Shown: positions 42,432 to 50,232 of the stretch, piece after piece
Layout: each line of letters starts with the position of its first letter
Numbering within the stretch: position 1 is the stretch's first letter
Origin: Sulfurospirillum sp. UBA4058
GTDB taxonomy: Bacteria > Campylobacterota > Campylobacteria > Campylobacterales > Sulfurospirillaceae
Reading direction: 5' to 3'
Length of the DNA: 64,000 nt
Assembly: GCA_002382085.1 (NCBI GenBank)
Contig: DFZK01000005.1
Coordinates: forward strand, 232,755-296,754
Made by a program: the position numbers and the translations under genes
The notes under the pieces: generated by a model
Seen by the model: the letters and a program-made list of their open reading frames with translations, nothing else
What the model was told of the DNA's origin: nothing
Database searches by the model: none

Positions 42432-43730
42432 ATGACCTTTAGTAAAAACGAAAGTTTGTGTAAAGACGAACTTCAAGCGTGGCAACTTAAACACCTTAAA
42501 GAGACGTTGCTTCGGGTGTATCATCTCGTGCCGTTTTACAAGAAAAAGTTTGACGAACATGGCGTTTTACCGCAAGACATCAAAACCCTTGAGGACATCG
42601 CCAAGCTTCCTTTTACCAAGAAACACGACCTAAGAGACAACTACCCCTTTGGTATGTTCTCGGTCGATATGGATCAGATCGTGCGCATCCACAGCTCCAG
42701 TGGAACCACGGGAAAACCGACCGTCGTGGGCTACACCGAACACGACATGGACATCTGGGCGGAAGTGATGGGACGTGCGTTTACGATGGGTGGCGTGACC
42801 TGCCAAGACATCATGCAAAACTCCCACGGTTACGGACTTTTCACGGGCGGTCTTGGCTTTCACAATGCCGCTGAGCGCATGAAGATCGCCGTTATCCCAA
42901 GCTCCACAGGTTTTACCTCTCGCCAACTCTTGCTTTTAAAAGACTTTGGTGCAACCGTACTCACCGCCACGCCCTCTTTTGCACTCCACATGGCAGAAGT
43001 GGCAAAAGCTGAGGGCTATGACATCCAAAAAGATTTTAAACTCAGAGTAGGATTTTTCGGTGCAGAGCCAACGAGTGAGGGGCTTAAAAACGAGATAGCC
43101 CATATCTGGGGCATTGATTACCACGAGATTTACGGACTCTCCGAGATCATCGGACCGGGCGTGGCGTGTAACTGCAAGCACTCAAACTTACTTCACATTC
43201 ACGAAGACCATTTCTACCCTGAGATCATCGACCCAAAAACGGGTGAAGTCTTGCCAGAGGGCACACGAGGCGAGCTGGTCATCACCACCCTCACGAAACA
43301 AGGCTTGCCGATCATTCGCTACCGAACGGGTGACATCACCTCTCTCACGCGCATTCCGTGTCGTTGTGGCAGAACCATCGGGCGTATCGAGAGCATCGTA
43401 GGACGAAGTGACGACATGCTCCTCATCAACGGTGTCAACGTCTTCCCATCGCAAATCGAACACGTGCTCTCCAAACAAGAGGGCATCACGCTCAACTACC
43501 AAATCATCGCCGATAAAAAAGGCTACCTTGATAAACTGGAGATCGATGTGGAGCTTGACGAGCATCTCATCAGCGATGATGTCAGCTACCTCGGAAACCT
43601 CAAAAAAGAGCTTCAACACGCTCTGTTAAACAACCTCTACATCAACGTCGAAGTCAAACTCGTCGCACCCAAATCGCTTCAACGAAGTGAGGGAAAAGCC
43701 ACACGCGTAGTGGATAAACGAGCGAAATAA
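42432..43730 (+). CDS. paaK: Phenylacetate-CoA ligase, second copy
   Basis: 432-residue paralogue of the ligase at 40690, with the same landmarks (HSSSGTTGKPTVVGYT, GYGLFTGGLGFH, EIYGLSEIIGPGV, IRYRTGDIT). The two differ along their whole length, so this is not a recent duplication; they may prefer different aryl acetates (phenyl-, indole-, hydroxyphenylacetate). Last gene of the ior operon, starting 10 bases after the ACT stop. Confidence 0.93.
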   Translation: MTFSKNESLCKDELQAWQLKHLKETLLRVYHLVPFYKKKFDEHGVLPQDIKTLEDIAKLPFTKKHDLRDNYPFGMFSVDMDQIVRIHSSSGTTGKPTVVGYTEHDMDIWAEVMGRAFTMGGVTCQDIMQNSHGYGLFTGGLGFHNAAERMKIAVIPSSTGFTSRQLLLLKDFGATVLTATPSFALHMAEVAKAEGYDIQKDFKLRVGFFGAEPTSEGLKNEIAHIWGIDYHEIYGLSEIIGPGVACNCKHSNLLHIHEDHFYPEIIDPKTGEVLPEGTRGELVITTLTKQGLPIIRYRTGDITSLTRIPCRCGRTIGRIESIVGRSDDMLLINGVNVFPSQIEHVLSKQEGITLNYQIIADKKGYLDKLEIDVELDEHLISDDVSYLGNLKKELQHALLNNLYINVEVKLVAPKSLQRSEGKATRVVDKRAK

Positions 43731-43734
43731 TCTT

Positions 43735-43744
43735 TTACATGTAA
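43735..43744. repeat. Palindrome TTACATGTAA, copy 15 (intergenic, first of a pair)
   Basis: Exact copy 5 bases after the second paaK stop; dyad TTTTACATGTAAA, 43733-43745. It forms a direct repeat with copy 16, 22 bases on. Confidence 0.95.
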
Positions 43745-43756
43745 AGTCTTTTGGCT

Positions 43757-43766
43757 TTACATGTAA
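43757..43766. repeat. Palindrome TTACATGTAA, copy 16 (intergenic, second of a pair)
   Basis: Exact copy; the pair is TTTACATGTAAAG, 8 bases, CTTTACATGTAAA. The two arms can also pair with each other, so this may act as the terminator of the ior operon. No other terminator is seen in the 77-bp gap. Confidence 0.95.
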
Positions 43767-43807
43767 AAACTTTTGAAAAACCATACACATTTTCTTATCG
43801 GAAAACT

Positions 43808-44734
43808 TTATTTTTCTTTAACCTCTACTATATCAGCAACAAATATTTTGGATTTGCTAGTTTTCGAATTTGTATTTGCACTAAAGAAATCTTTGATAAT
43901 TCTAAAGCGAGATTCATTTCTTACCAAATATGTCGATTCAGGAATCCAACGTTTCATCAAAAAAAATGTCTCAAAAAGAATATTTGAAACTTCTTCTGAG
44001 GATTTTTCTTTTAGAATGTATCGACTTAGCAAACAATTGACTTTTTCTTCTTCGAAAAAGCCACTATCGTAAACAACAAATCTATTATCATATGAAGTTT
44101 TTTTCATTAATAAATATTTGTCATCGTTGACCGGATTTAAAACTCTTCCATTTACAACTTCAAACTCAATACCTTTTTCTGCTGATTTATCATAATTTGA
44201 TTCATGTTTCAAAATAGATTCAAGCTTTGCTAGATTGTTAACTATTCTTAAAATATTAATTGACTCAACATGTGAGGAATATTTTAAAATCAAATTGTCA
44301 TTTAGAGCATCTGCAAACAAAGAACGAACTTCGTCGGTATTTTTGAATATTTGGAAACCTATAAAACTTTGATTTTTAACAGAATTATTTATTTCAGTTT
44401 TCGAATAATTAACGATTGCAAAAATATTTTTTAATGTATTTGTATCTAAGTTATATCCATGTATGATTTTTTTTAAATAATATAAAGCAACAAAAATATC
44501 ATTAGATACTTTATTTTTAATATAATCATCTAGAAATTTTCGTTCTTTAACAAGAATAAGCTCTTTAATAATGTCATAGAACAGATAAACAATAAAAAAG
44601 AAAATAGCATTAGAAAATACATTAAGTAAAATATTTTCAATTTGACTATTTAAAATAAATTCTGACAATACAAAAATTCCCAAAGATACTATTGCGAGAG
44701 AAATATAAGGTATTGCTCTAAGCCAATTTATCAT
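43808..44734 (-). CDS. AT-rich orphan membrane protein
   Basis: 308 residues from ATG 44732-44734 (MINWLRAIPYISL), with GAGGGT upstream; in-frame starts at 44842 or 44854 would add an N-terminal stretch. Two membrane helices (about 5-27 and 35-60), then a long cytoplasmic, helical, Lys/Asn-rich domain (YLKKIIHGYNLDTNTLKNIF, LILKYSSHVESINILRIVNN). No family recognised. Base composition is much more AT-rich than any neighbour, and it lacks the palindrome, which points to recent acquisition. Phage-defence or abortive-type membrane effectors can look like this, but nothing specific is visible. Confidence 0.75.
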   Translation of the reverse strand: MINWLRAIPYISLAIVSLGIFVLSEFILNSQIENILLNVFSNAIFFFIVYLFYDIIKELILVKERKFLDDYIKNKVSNDIFVALYYLKKIIHGYNLDTNTLKNIFAIVNYSKTEINNSVKNQSFIGFQIFKNTDEVRSLFADALNDNLILKYSSHVESINILRIVNNLAKLESILKHESNYDKSAEKGIEFEVVNGRVLNPVNDDKYLLMKKTSYDNRFVVYDSGFFEEEKVNCLLSRYILKEKSSEEVSNILFETFFLMKRWIPESTYLVRNESRFRIIKDFFSANTNSKTSKSKIFVADIVEVKEK

Positions 44735-44863
44735 ATTTTGTACCCTCGCTTTTCTACTCAAAAAATTTTCAAATATGTATAGTGTATAGTCTACCACATC
44801 CCCTCTAAGCCTTTTATCAAAAGTACGAGCTATAATAGTCATAGCTTTTCTCAAAGGAACACC

Positions 44864-45811
44864 ATGCTCAAACTAGCCGTTTCCGCCTGTTTACTGGGCG
44901 AGCAAATCCGTTACGACAAAACGGGGCAAAGAGATCGTTTTATCACCGACAAGCTGGGTAAATATGCCTCGTTTATTCCGTTTTGCCCTGAGCATTTAGC
45001 CTTTGGTACACCTCGTGAGACGATACGCATCGTGCAAGAGAGCGAGCGTAAAAAGGTCATCACCGTTTTTTCCAAAAACGATGTCACGGAGGCAATGAAC
45101 GAAGCGGTGGAACATGAACTATGCAAGATTCAAAGTGAGCCTATTTGCGGCATTATCTTAAAGTCAAAGTCTCCTAGTTGCGGGCTTGGGAGTACGAAGT
45201 ATTACAGTGGTGCGATGAGCGAAGGTAAAAAAGATGGGCTGTTTGCGTTTACATGTAAAGAACATTTTGTGGATTTTCCCATCGAAGAAGAGGCACGTCT
45301 GATCGACCCTTGGCTAAGGGAAAACTTTGTCATGCAAGTTTTTGCCTATCACGATGCGATGATGTTTTATCAAAACATCAAAACCATGCAAGAGCTTGTG
45401 AGTTTTCATACAGCGTATAAATTTCTTCTGCAAAGCAAACACGAGGCAAACTACCGCCTTTTAGGCAAGATCGTTGCCAACCATGAGCAGAAAAGCTTGA
45501 AAGAGACGACGGAAACGTACATCGCTCTATTTAAAAAGACGATCGCACACAAAGGCTCGATCGGCAAAACGGTCAACGTACTTCAACATATGGTAGGTTT
45601 TTTTAAAAAAGAGCTAACTAGCAGTGAAAAAGAAGCGTTACATCTGCAAATTGAGGAGTTTCGCGACGAGATCGTGCCGTTGATCGCCGTGATGAATACT
45701 ATCGAATTTTTAGCGAAAAAGTATGCAGTGCATTACCTTTTAGGGCAGAAGTTTTTAAACCCCTACCCGAAAGACTTAGCACTTCGTTCCACCATACAAG
45801 AAGGCAAATAA
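44864..45811 (+). CDS. DUF523 and DUF1722 (YbgA) domain protein
   Basis: 315 residues. DUF523 at the N-terminus (VSACLLGEQIRYDKTGQ, CPEHLAFGTPRETIRI, KSKSPSCGLGSTKYY) with several conserved Cys, then DUF1722/YbgA (HTAYKFLLQSKHEANYRLLGKIVAN). In E. coli ybgA precedes the photolyase gene phrB; here a photolyase lies 2.2 kb downstream, so a link to DNA repair is likely but the activity is unknown. Convergent with the chemoreceptor gene, with no gap. Confidence 0.9.
   Translation: MLKLAVSACLLGEQIRYDKTGQRDRFITDKLGKYASFIPFCPEHLAFGTPRETIRIVQESERKKVITVFSKNDVTEAMNEAVEHELCKIQSEPICGIILKSKSPSCGLGSTKYYSGAMSEGKKDGLFAFTCKEHFVDFPIEEEARLIDPWLRENFVMQVFAYHDAMMFYQNIKTMQELVSFHTAYKFLLQSKHEANYRLLGKIVANHEQKSLKETTETYIALFKKTIAHKGSIGKTVNVLQHMVGFFKKELTSSEKEALHLQIEEFRDEIVPLIAVMNTIEFLAKKYAVHYLLGQKFLNPYPKDLALRSTIQEGK
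45249..45258. repeat. Palindrome TTACATGTAA, copy 17 (coding, Thr-Cys-Lys)
   Basis: Exact copy in the DUF523 gene, read as Phe-Thr-Cys-Lys within FTCKEHF. It lies in the linker between the two domains. Confidence 0.95.
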
Positions 45812-47941
45812 TCACGTTTTGAACGTAGAAAGCGTTGCGTTGAGATTTTCCGCCATTTGGCGAAGGTCTTGGCTTGTCACGCTGATTTCTTCGAGTCCTT
45901 GCGCGTTTTGATGCGATATAGCGTTGATACTTTCGATCTTTTCGACGATCACATCAATGCTTTTTTCGGTATTGATATAGTCGCTGAGCGTTTTATCGCT
46001 CATTTTGGTTGCCATTTCCATGATGCTCGTCGTCTCTTTGATCTTCTCTTCGACGATCTCGGCGGTATGCGTTAGCTCTTGGACTTGTTCGGAGTTTTGA
46101 TTCATCTGCTCACCCGAATCGATGATCGCTTGAACGATGACGTTAATCGTTGCGTTGATCTCTAAAAGGCTCTTTTGCGTTCGCTCGGCGAGTTTTCGCA
46201 CTTCATCGGCAACGACTGCGAAACCGCGTCCGTGTTCGCCTGCCCGCGCGGCTTCGATGGCGGCGTTAAGGGCTAAAAGATTGGTTTGATCGGCGATGTC
46301 GGAGATGACCGTTAAGACGTTTTTGACTTGGTCGGCATCTGAGCTGAGTTGGCGCATTCGCGTTGCTAACTCCATCTCGGTATGCGCGCTTTCATCGACT
46401 TTATTTCCAAGCGCGATAATCTCGGCACATGCGTTTTTGAGATTTTCGTTTGCGCGTGCGATCTGCTCTTTGGAGCGTTTGGCTTCACCGACCGAGCTTT
46501 CGATCTCGCTCCGTAAGGTTTGCGAAACCTTGGTCGCGTCCGCGATAATATCCGTAGAGTGTTCTACGCGTTGCGTGATGGTTTGCGAAATGGACGAGAG
46601 CGTGTTGGAAAGGTTGGTATTTTCGCTACTGGCTCCTTTGGCGGCGATCATCGTCTGGTGGACTTTTTCGATAAAGTGGTTGATTTGCGTCGCCGCTTTG
46701 CCGATCTCGTCGTTACCGTGTACGTCAAGCTTGCATGTCAGATCGCCCTCGCCCCGTGCCAAGTCTGCGGCTTTAGCGGTGAGCGCATCTAAAGGACGAT
46801 TGACCACGCGTCCTAAAACGACGTAAATCACTCCGAAAATAATCAACACCATCACGACGCCGGAGAGGATTAATTTGACGATGAGGCTTGTGATGTTGGC
46901 GTCGATTTTTGCTTTTTGCGTAGCGACGTTATTTTCAACGTCTTGTAAATAGATATTGGAGACCAAAAACCATTCCCAATCTTTAAAGTATTTTGCATAA
47001 ACCATTTTCGGCTCGACTTTGCCGGTCGTGGGGTTTTGGAACTTATACGAGATGTAAGCCCCGTCGCTCTCATGCGCCATGCTCTCTTGGATCAATAACT
47101 GGCGGTACTGCTTTCCGTCGACGTCTTTTTCGTTTAAGTCAAATACCGTATCGCGCAATTTGGGGTTTGCACCGTTGAAAACGACCGAGTATTTGCCGTC
47201 TTTGAGCTTTTTAACCGCATAAAAATAGCCGCCGTTGCCGTATTTGAGATTGGACAGCGTCTCAATGGCTCTTTCTTGATGATAGGCTTTGATGAGCGAC
47301 ATGTATTCGCCCGTTCCGATGATGAGATTGAGCGGTTTAAAGTAAAAATTGTAGGAGATTTTCTCTTCGATTTCTCCGCTGAGGGGATTTTTATTAAAAT
47401 ACTTGGTCACGTTGTTTCCGCCCGGAAGTGCCGACTCGATAATCGGTTTGACCGTGTAGTTTCCTTTGACGTCTTTTCGGTCGATAAGGTTTTTACCGAT
47501 CAAGTTCTTACTTTCGTGCGCGACGTTCGTTCCATCCGGCGTATAGGCGAAAAAATAGCCCGCTCCTTTGTTGTAGCGGTAACTTTGAATCACGTGAATC
47601 AAAAGCTCTTTAAGGGCAGATTCGCTCATACTCTCTTTTTTCTCTTCGTAAATAAAGCTTAAAAGCTCTTCAAACATCAAAGCGTCTTCTTTGATTTTTT
47701 CAACGATTTTTGCGTCACTGGTTTTGTCGTAAGAAGCCTTGACCGCTTCTTGGGCGATTTGAAGATAGTTTTTAACCTCTTGTTTGTTCAATGTTTTAAT
47801 CAGCTCTTCTTGATCAAACATTTGCGTCGCACCCAGATCATACGTGCCGCGCACGACGATAATAAAAAAGATGGACGCCATCACCGAGATGGAGACGATA
47901 AAAACCAAGAGAATACGTATTTTGAGCGAAGCGTTAAACAT
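45812..47941 (-). CDS. Methyl-accepting chemotaxis protein with double Cache sensor
   Basis: 709-residue chemoreceptor from ATG 47939-47941 (MFNASLKIRI), which has GGAAGG 6 bases upstream; a TTG at 47959 is less likely. One membrane helix (about 7-29), a periplasmic sensor of two Cache-like modules (about 40-340: GAGYFFAYTPDGTNVAHESKN and NGGYFYAVKKLKDGKY), a second helix (about 350-372), HAMP and the signalling domain with the hairpin tip DQTNLLALNAAIEAARAGEHGRGFAVVADEVR. The ligand is unknown; Cache domains usually bind organic acids or amino acids. It ends one base after the DUF523 gene. Confidence 0.95.
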   Translation of the reverse strand: MFNASLKIRILLVFIVSISVMASIFFIIVVRGTYDLGATQMFDQEELIKTLNKQEVKNYLQIAQEAVKASYDKTSDAKIVEKIKEDALMFEELLSFIYEEKKESMSESALKELLIHVIQSYRYNKGAGYFFAYTPDGTNVAHESKNLIGKNLIDRKDVKGNYTVKPIIESALPGGNNVTKYFNKNPLSGEIEEKISYNFYFKPLNLIIGTGEYMSLIKAYHQERAIETLSNLKYGNGGYFYAVKKLKDGKYSVVFNGANPKLRDTVFDLNEKDVDGKQYRQLLIQESMAHESDGAYISYKFQNPTTGKVEPKMVYAKYFKDWEWFLVSNIYLQDVENNVATQKAKIDANITSLIVKLILSGVVMVLIIFGVIYVVLGRVVNRPLDALTAKAADLARGEGDLTCKLDVHGNDEIGKAATQINHFIEKVHQTMIAAKGASSENTNLSNTLSSISQTITQRVEHSTDIIADATKVSQTLRSEIESSVGEAKRSKEQIARANENLKNACAEIIALGNKVDESAHTEMELATRMRQLSSDADQVKNVLTVISDIADQTNLLALNAAIEAARAGEHGRGFAVVADEVRKLAERTQKSLLEINATINVIVQAIIDSGEQMNQNSEQVQELTHTAEIVEEKIKETTSIMEMATKMSDKTLSDYINTEKSIDVIVEKIESINAISHQNAQGLEEISVTSQDLRQMAENLNATLSTFKT

Positions 47942-48053
47942 ACATGACCTTCCTTGCAAGAATTCTAACCGTTTTCATTTTACATCAAAAAAAAGACAAA
48001 ATTAGGATTTCTTTTGCTATATAATGCTTTCCAATTCTTTCTAAGGTCAAGAT

Positions 48054-49403
48054 GTGAAAAAATTACTCTGGTTTAGACGCGACTTACGGGTTGACGATTC
48101 GATGCTTTTGACGATAAAAGGCGAAGTTTTACCTCTATTTATCTTCGATACGAACATTTTAAACACACTGGAAAAAACCGACCGTAGGGTTTCGTTGATT
48201 TTCGATCAGGTCGTAAAACTCAAAGCCGAGCTCAAAGCTCTCGGGCTTGATCTTGCCCTTTTTTACGGCGCGCCTTTGGAAGTTTTTTCGTATCTGAAAA
48301 CGTTAGGCTTTGAAGAGGTATACGCAAGCGTCGATTACGATGCATACGCCAAAGAGCGCGATAATGCCGTCTCTTCGATACTTCACTTTCACGCGCTCAA
48401 CGACTGCTACCTTTTTGAACCGAACGAAGTCCTCAAAAAAGACGGCTCGCCCTACCTTGTTTTTACCCCTTATTACAAGGCTTGTCAACAGCTTTACACA
48501 CAATTTCACGCATTAAAATACATAAAAGCCGATCAAAACCTTGCCAACTTCGACTACGACGTTCTTTGGAGCATCCAAAACGCTCTACGATCGCCTTTAC
48601 ATGTAAAGCTTGAAAACCTTGGGTTTGCGCCTTTACATGTCACTGTTTTAAGTCCGCAAAAAACGCTAGAACGCTTTACATGTAAGATCGATACGTACGA
48701 AGAGAAGCGCGACTTTTTAGACGTTGACGCGACATCGCATCTGAGCGTTCATCTGCGTTTCGGTACGATTTCGATTCGCGAAGTCGTGCGCTATTTGGTT
48801 GCGTTAAAAAAAGAGGGGCATGAAACGGAACCTTTTTTCAGGCAGTTGATCTTTCGTGAATTTTACGCTTATTTACTCTACCATTTTCCCAAACTGGCAT
48901 GGGAAAACTACAAATACGCTCCGCCTCTCTCAAACGACGTTGAGGCGTACGAGCGTTTTTGTGCGGCGCAAACAGGCTATCCGCTCATCGATGCGGCACT
49001 AAACGAGCTTCTAGAAACGGGCTTGATGCATAATCGTGCACGTATGATCGTAGGCTCGTTTTTTACGAAACATCTGATGTTGCCGTGGCAAAAGGGCGAA
49101 GCATTTTTCGCCAAATATCTTTTGGATTACGACGCAAGCGCGAACGTTCTTTCGTGGCAGTGGTGTGCGGGAACGGGGATCGATCCGCAACCCTACTTTC
49201 GTATCTTCAATCCCTACGCACAATCGTTGAAATTTGATAAAGAAGCCCGCTACATCAAACGCTATCTTCCGCTCTTGCGCGATATTCCTTCTGCGGCTTT
49301 ACACCGTGAAGCGTATCTCCTGCATCATGCTATCACGGGTTATCCAAAGCCGATTATTGCGCATGAAAGTGCTCGAAAACGTTTTTTGGCATCCTTTGGC
49401 TAA
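48054..49403 (+). CDS. phrB: Deoxyribodipyrimidine photolyase
   Basis: Light-driven repair of cyclobutane pyrimidine dimers. 449 residues. The N-terminal antenna domain (about 1-130) starts LLWFRRDLRVDDS; the C-terminal FAD domain has RQLIFREFYAYLLY, TGYPLIDAALNELLETGLMHNRARMI and the adenine-pocket region VLSWQWCAGTGIDPQPYFRIFNP. GTG at 48054 starts the gene. The interdomain linker (about residues 180-225) contains two full and one variant palindrome copies. Confidence 0.95.
   Translation: MKKLLWFRRDLRVDDSMLLTIKGEVLPLFIFDTNILNTLEKTDRRVSLIFDQVVKLKAELKALGLDLALFYGAPLEVFSYLKTLGFEEVYASVDYDAYAKERDNAVSSILHFHALNDCYLFEPNEVLKKDGSPYLVFTPYYKACQQLYTQFHALKYIKADQNLANFDYDVLWSIQNALRSPLHVKLENLGFAPLHVTVLSPQKTLERFTCKIDTYEEKRDFLDVDATSHLSVHLRFGTISIREVVRYLVALKKEGHETEPFFRQLIFREFYAYLLYHFPKLAWENYKYAPPLSNDVEAYERFCAAQTGYPLIDAALNELLETGLMHNRARMIVGSFFTKHLMLPWQKGEAFFAKYLLDYDASANVLSWQWCAGTGIDPQPYFRIFNPYAQSLKFDKEARYIKRYLPLLRDIPSAALHREAYLLHHAITGYPKPIIAHESARKRFLASFG
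48597..48606. repeat. Palindrome TTACATGTAA, copy 18 (coding, Leu-His-Val)
   Basis: Exact copy in the photolyase linker, read as Leu-His-Val within PLHVKLEN. The dyad extends to CTTTACATGTAAAG (48595-48608). Confidence 0.95.
48676..48685. repeat. Palindrome TTACATGTAA, copy 19 (coding, Thr-Cys-Lys)
   Basis: Exact copy in the photolyase linker, read as Phe-Thr-Cys-Lys within FTCKIDTY; a variant (TTACATGTCA) lies between it and copy 18, at 48633-48642. Confidence 0.95.
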
Positions 49404-49486
49404 ATTAATTACATACCAAAAGTATCGTAAGGGTACTGAAAGTTTTTAATGACTATAATTTTTATGCCACATTATAAGGAGACACT

Positions 49487-50119
49487 ATGCTACAAAACGA
49501 GTTTTCAAAAGCTATGGACTTTCGTCATGCCTGCAAAATTTTTGACGAAAACAAAAAAATCTCTGATGAAAATCTGCGCTTTATCATGGAAGCCGCACAC
49601 AAATCGCCTTCTTCTTTTGGAATGGAACCGTGGAAATTTCTCGTCATCACAAACGAATCGCTCAAAGCCAAACTTCGTCCGTTTTGTTGGGATCAACCGC
49701 AAATTACGACATGTTCGCATTTGGTCGTCGTTCTAGCCGCCATCGATGCCGTGAAAGTGGAGAGCGGTATTCCGATGAAACGCTTCTCGCGACGCGACAT
49801 GCCGCAAGAAAAAAAGGACTTTTACATCAATCTTTACGCTAACCATCTCAAAGAGACTCTTAGTTCCGATGAAAATGTCTACGCATGGACGGCACGCCAA
49901 TGCTACATCGCACTGGGCAATATAATGACCGCGGCAGCTTACGTCGGCATCGACTCATGCCCGATCGAAGGCTTTGAAAAAGAGAACCTTGAAAAAGCGT
50001 TAGAACTCGATACGAGCAAATACCAAGTCGCTATCGTCTTACCTTTGGGGTATCGCATCAATCCGCAATCCACGCAACTTCGCGTCCCTTACGATGAAGT
50101 CGTCGAGATCATCGAATAA
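49487..50119 (+). CDS. NAD(P)H nitroreductase, NfsB-like
   Basis: 210-residue FMN-dependent nitroreductase. Signatures: RHACKIFDENKKISDENLRFIMEAAHKSPSSFGMEPWKFLVI at the N-terminus, and AAAYVGIDSCPIEGFEKENLEKAL, then VAIVLPLGYR near the end. It reduces nitro compounds, quinones or flavins; the physiological substrate is unknown. AAGGAG precedes ATG 49487. Confidence 0.93.
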   Translation: MLQNEFSKAMDFRHACKIFDENKKISDENLRFIMEAAHKSPSSFGMEPWKFLVITNESLKAKLRPFCWDQPQITTCSHLVVVLAAIDAVKVESGIPMKRFSRRDMPQEKKDFYINLYANHLKETLSSDENVYAWTARQCYIALGNIMTAAAYVGIDSCPIEGFEKENLEKALELDTSKYQVAIVLPLGYRINPQSTQLRVPYDEVVEIIE

Positions 50120-50129
50120 ACTTATCAAC

Positions 50130-50165
50130 GCGTCTCTTACGATTAGCGAAGAGACGCTCTTTTTA
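50130..50165 (+). terminator. Terminator after the nitroreductase gene
   Basis: Perfect 9-bp stem GCGTCTCTT / AAGAGACGC with a 10-base loop, followed by TCTTTTT. It lies 10 bases after the stop. Confidence 0.92.
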
Positions 50166-50202
50166 TCCCTCTTTTTCATTTCATTTTGAAATATTTTAGC
50201 CT

Positions 50203-50212
50203 TTACATGTAA
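50203..50212. repeat. Palindrome TTACATGTAA, copy 20 (intergenic)
   Basis: Exact copy 21 bases upstream of the radical SAM repair gene, in a short promoter-like AT-rich stretch; dyad TTTACATGTAAA, 50202-50213. Confidence 0.95.
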
Positions 50213-50232
50213 AAAAGTTTTATCATGCTTGC

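Noticed and set aside
40690..43730. Recent tandem duplication of paaK
   Set aside because: The two proteins differ throughout and are separated by an ACT gene in a tightly overlapping operon, so the duplication is old or the copies came independently.
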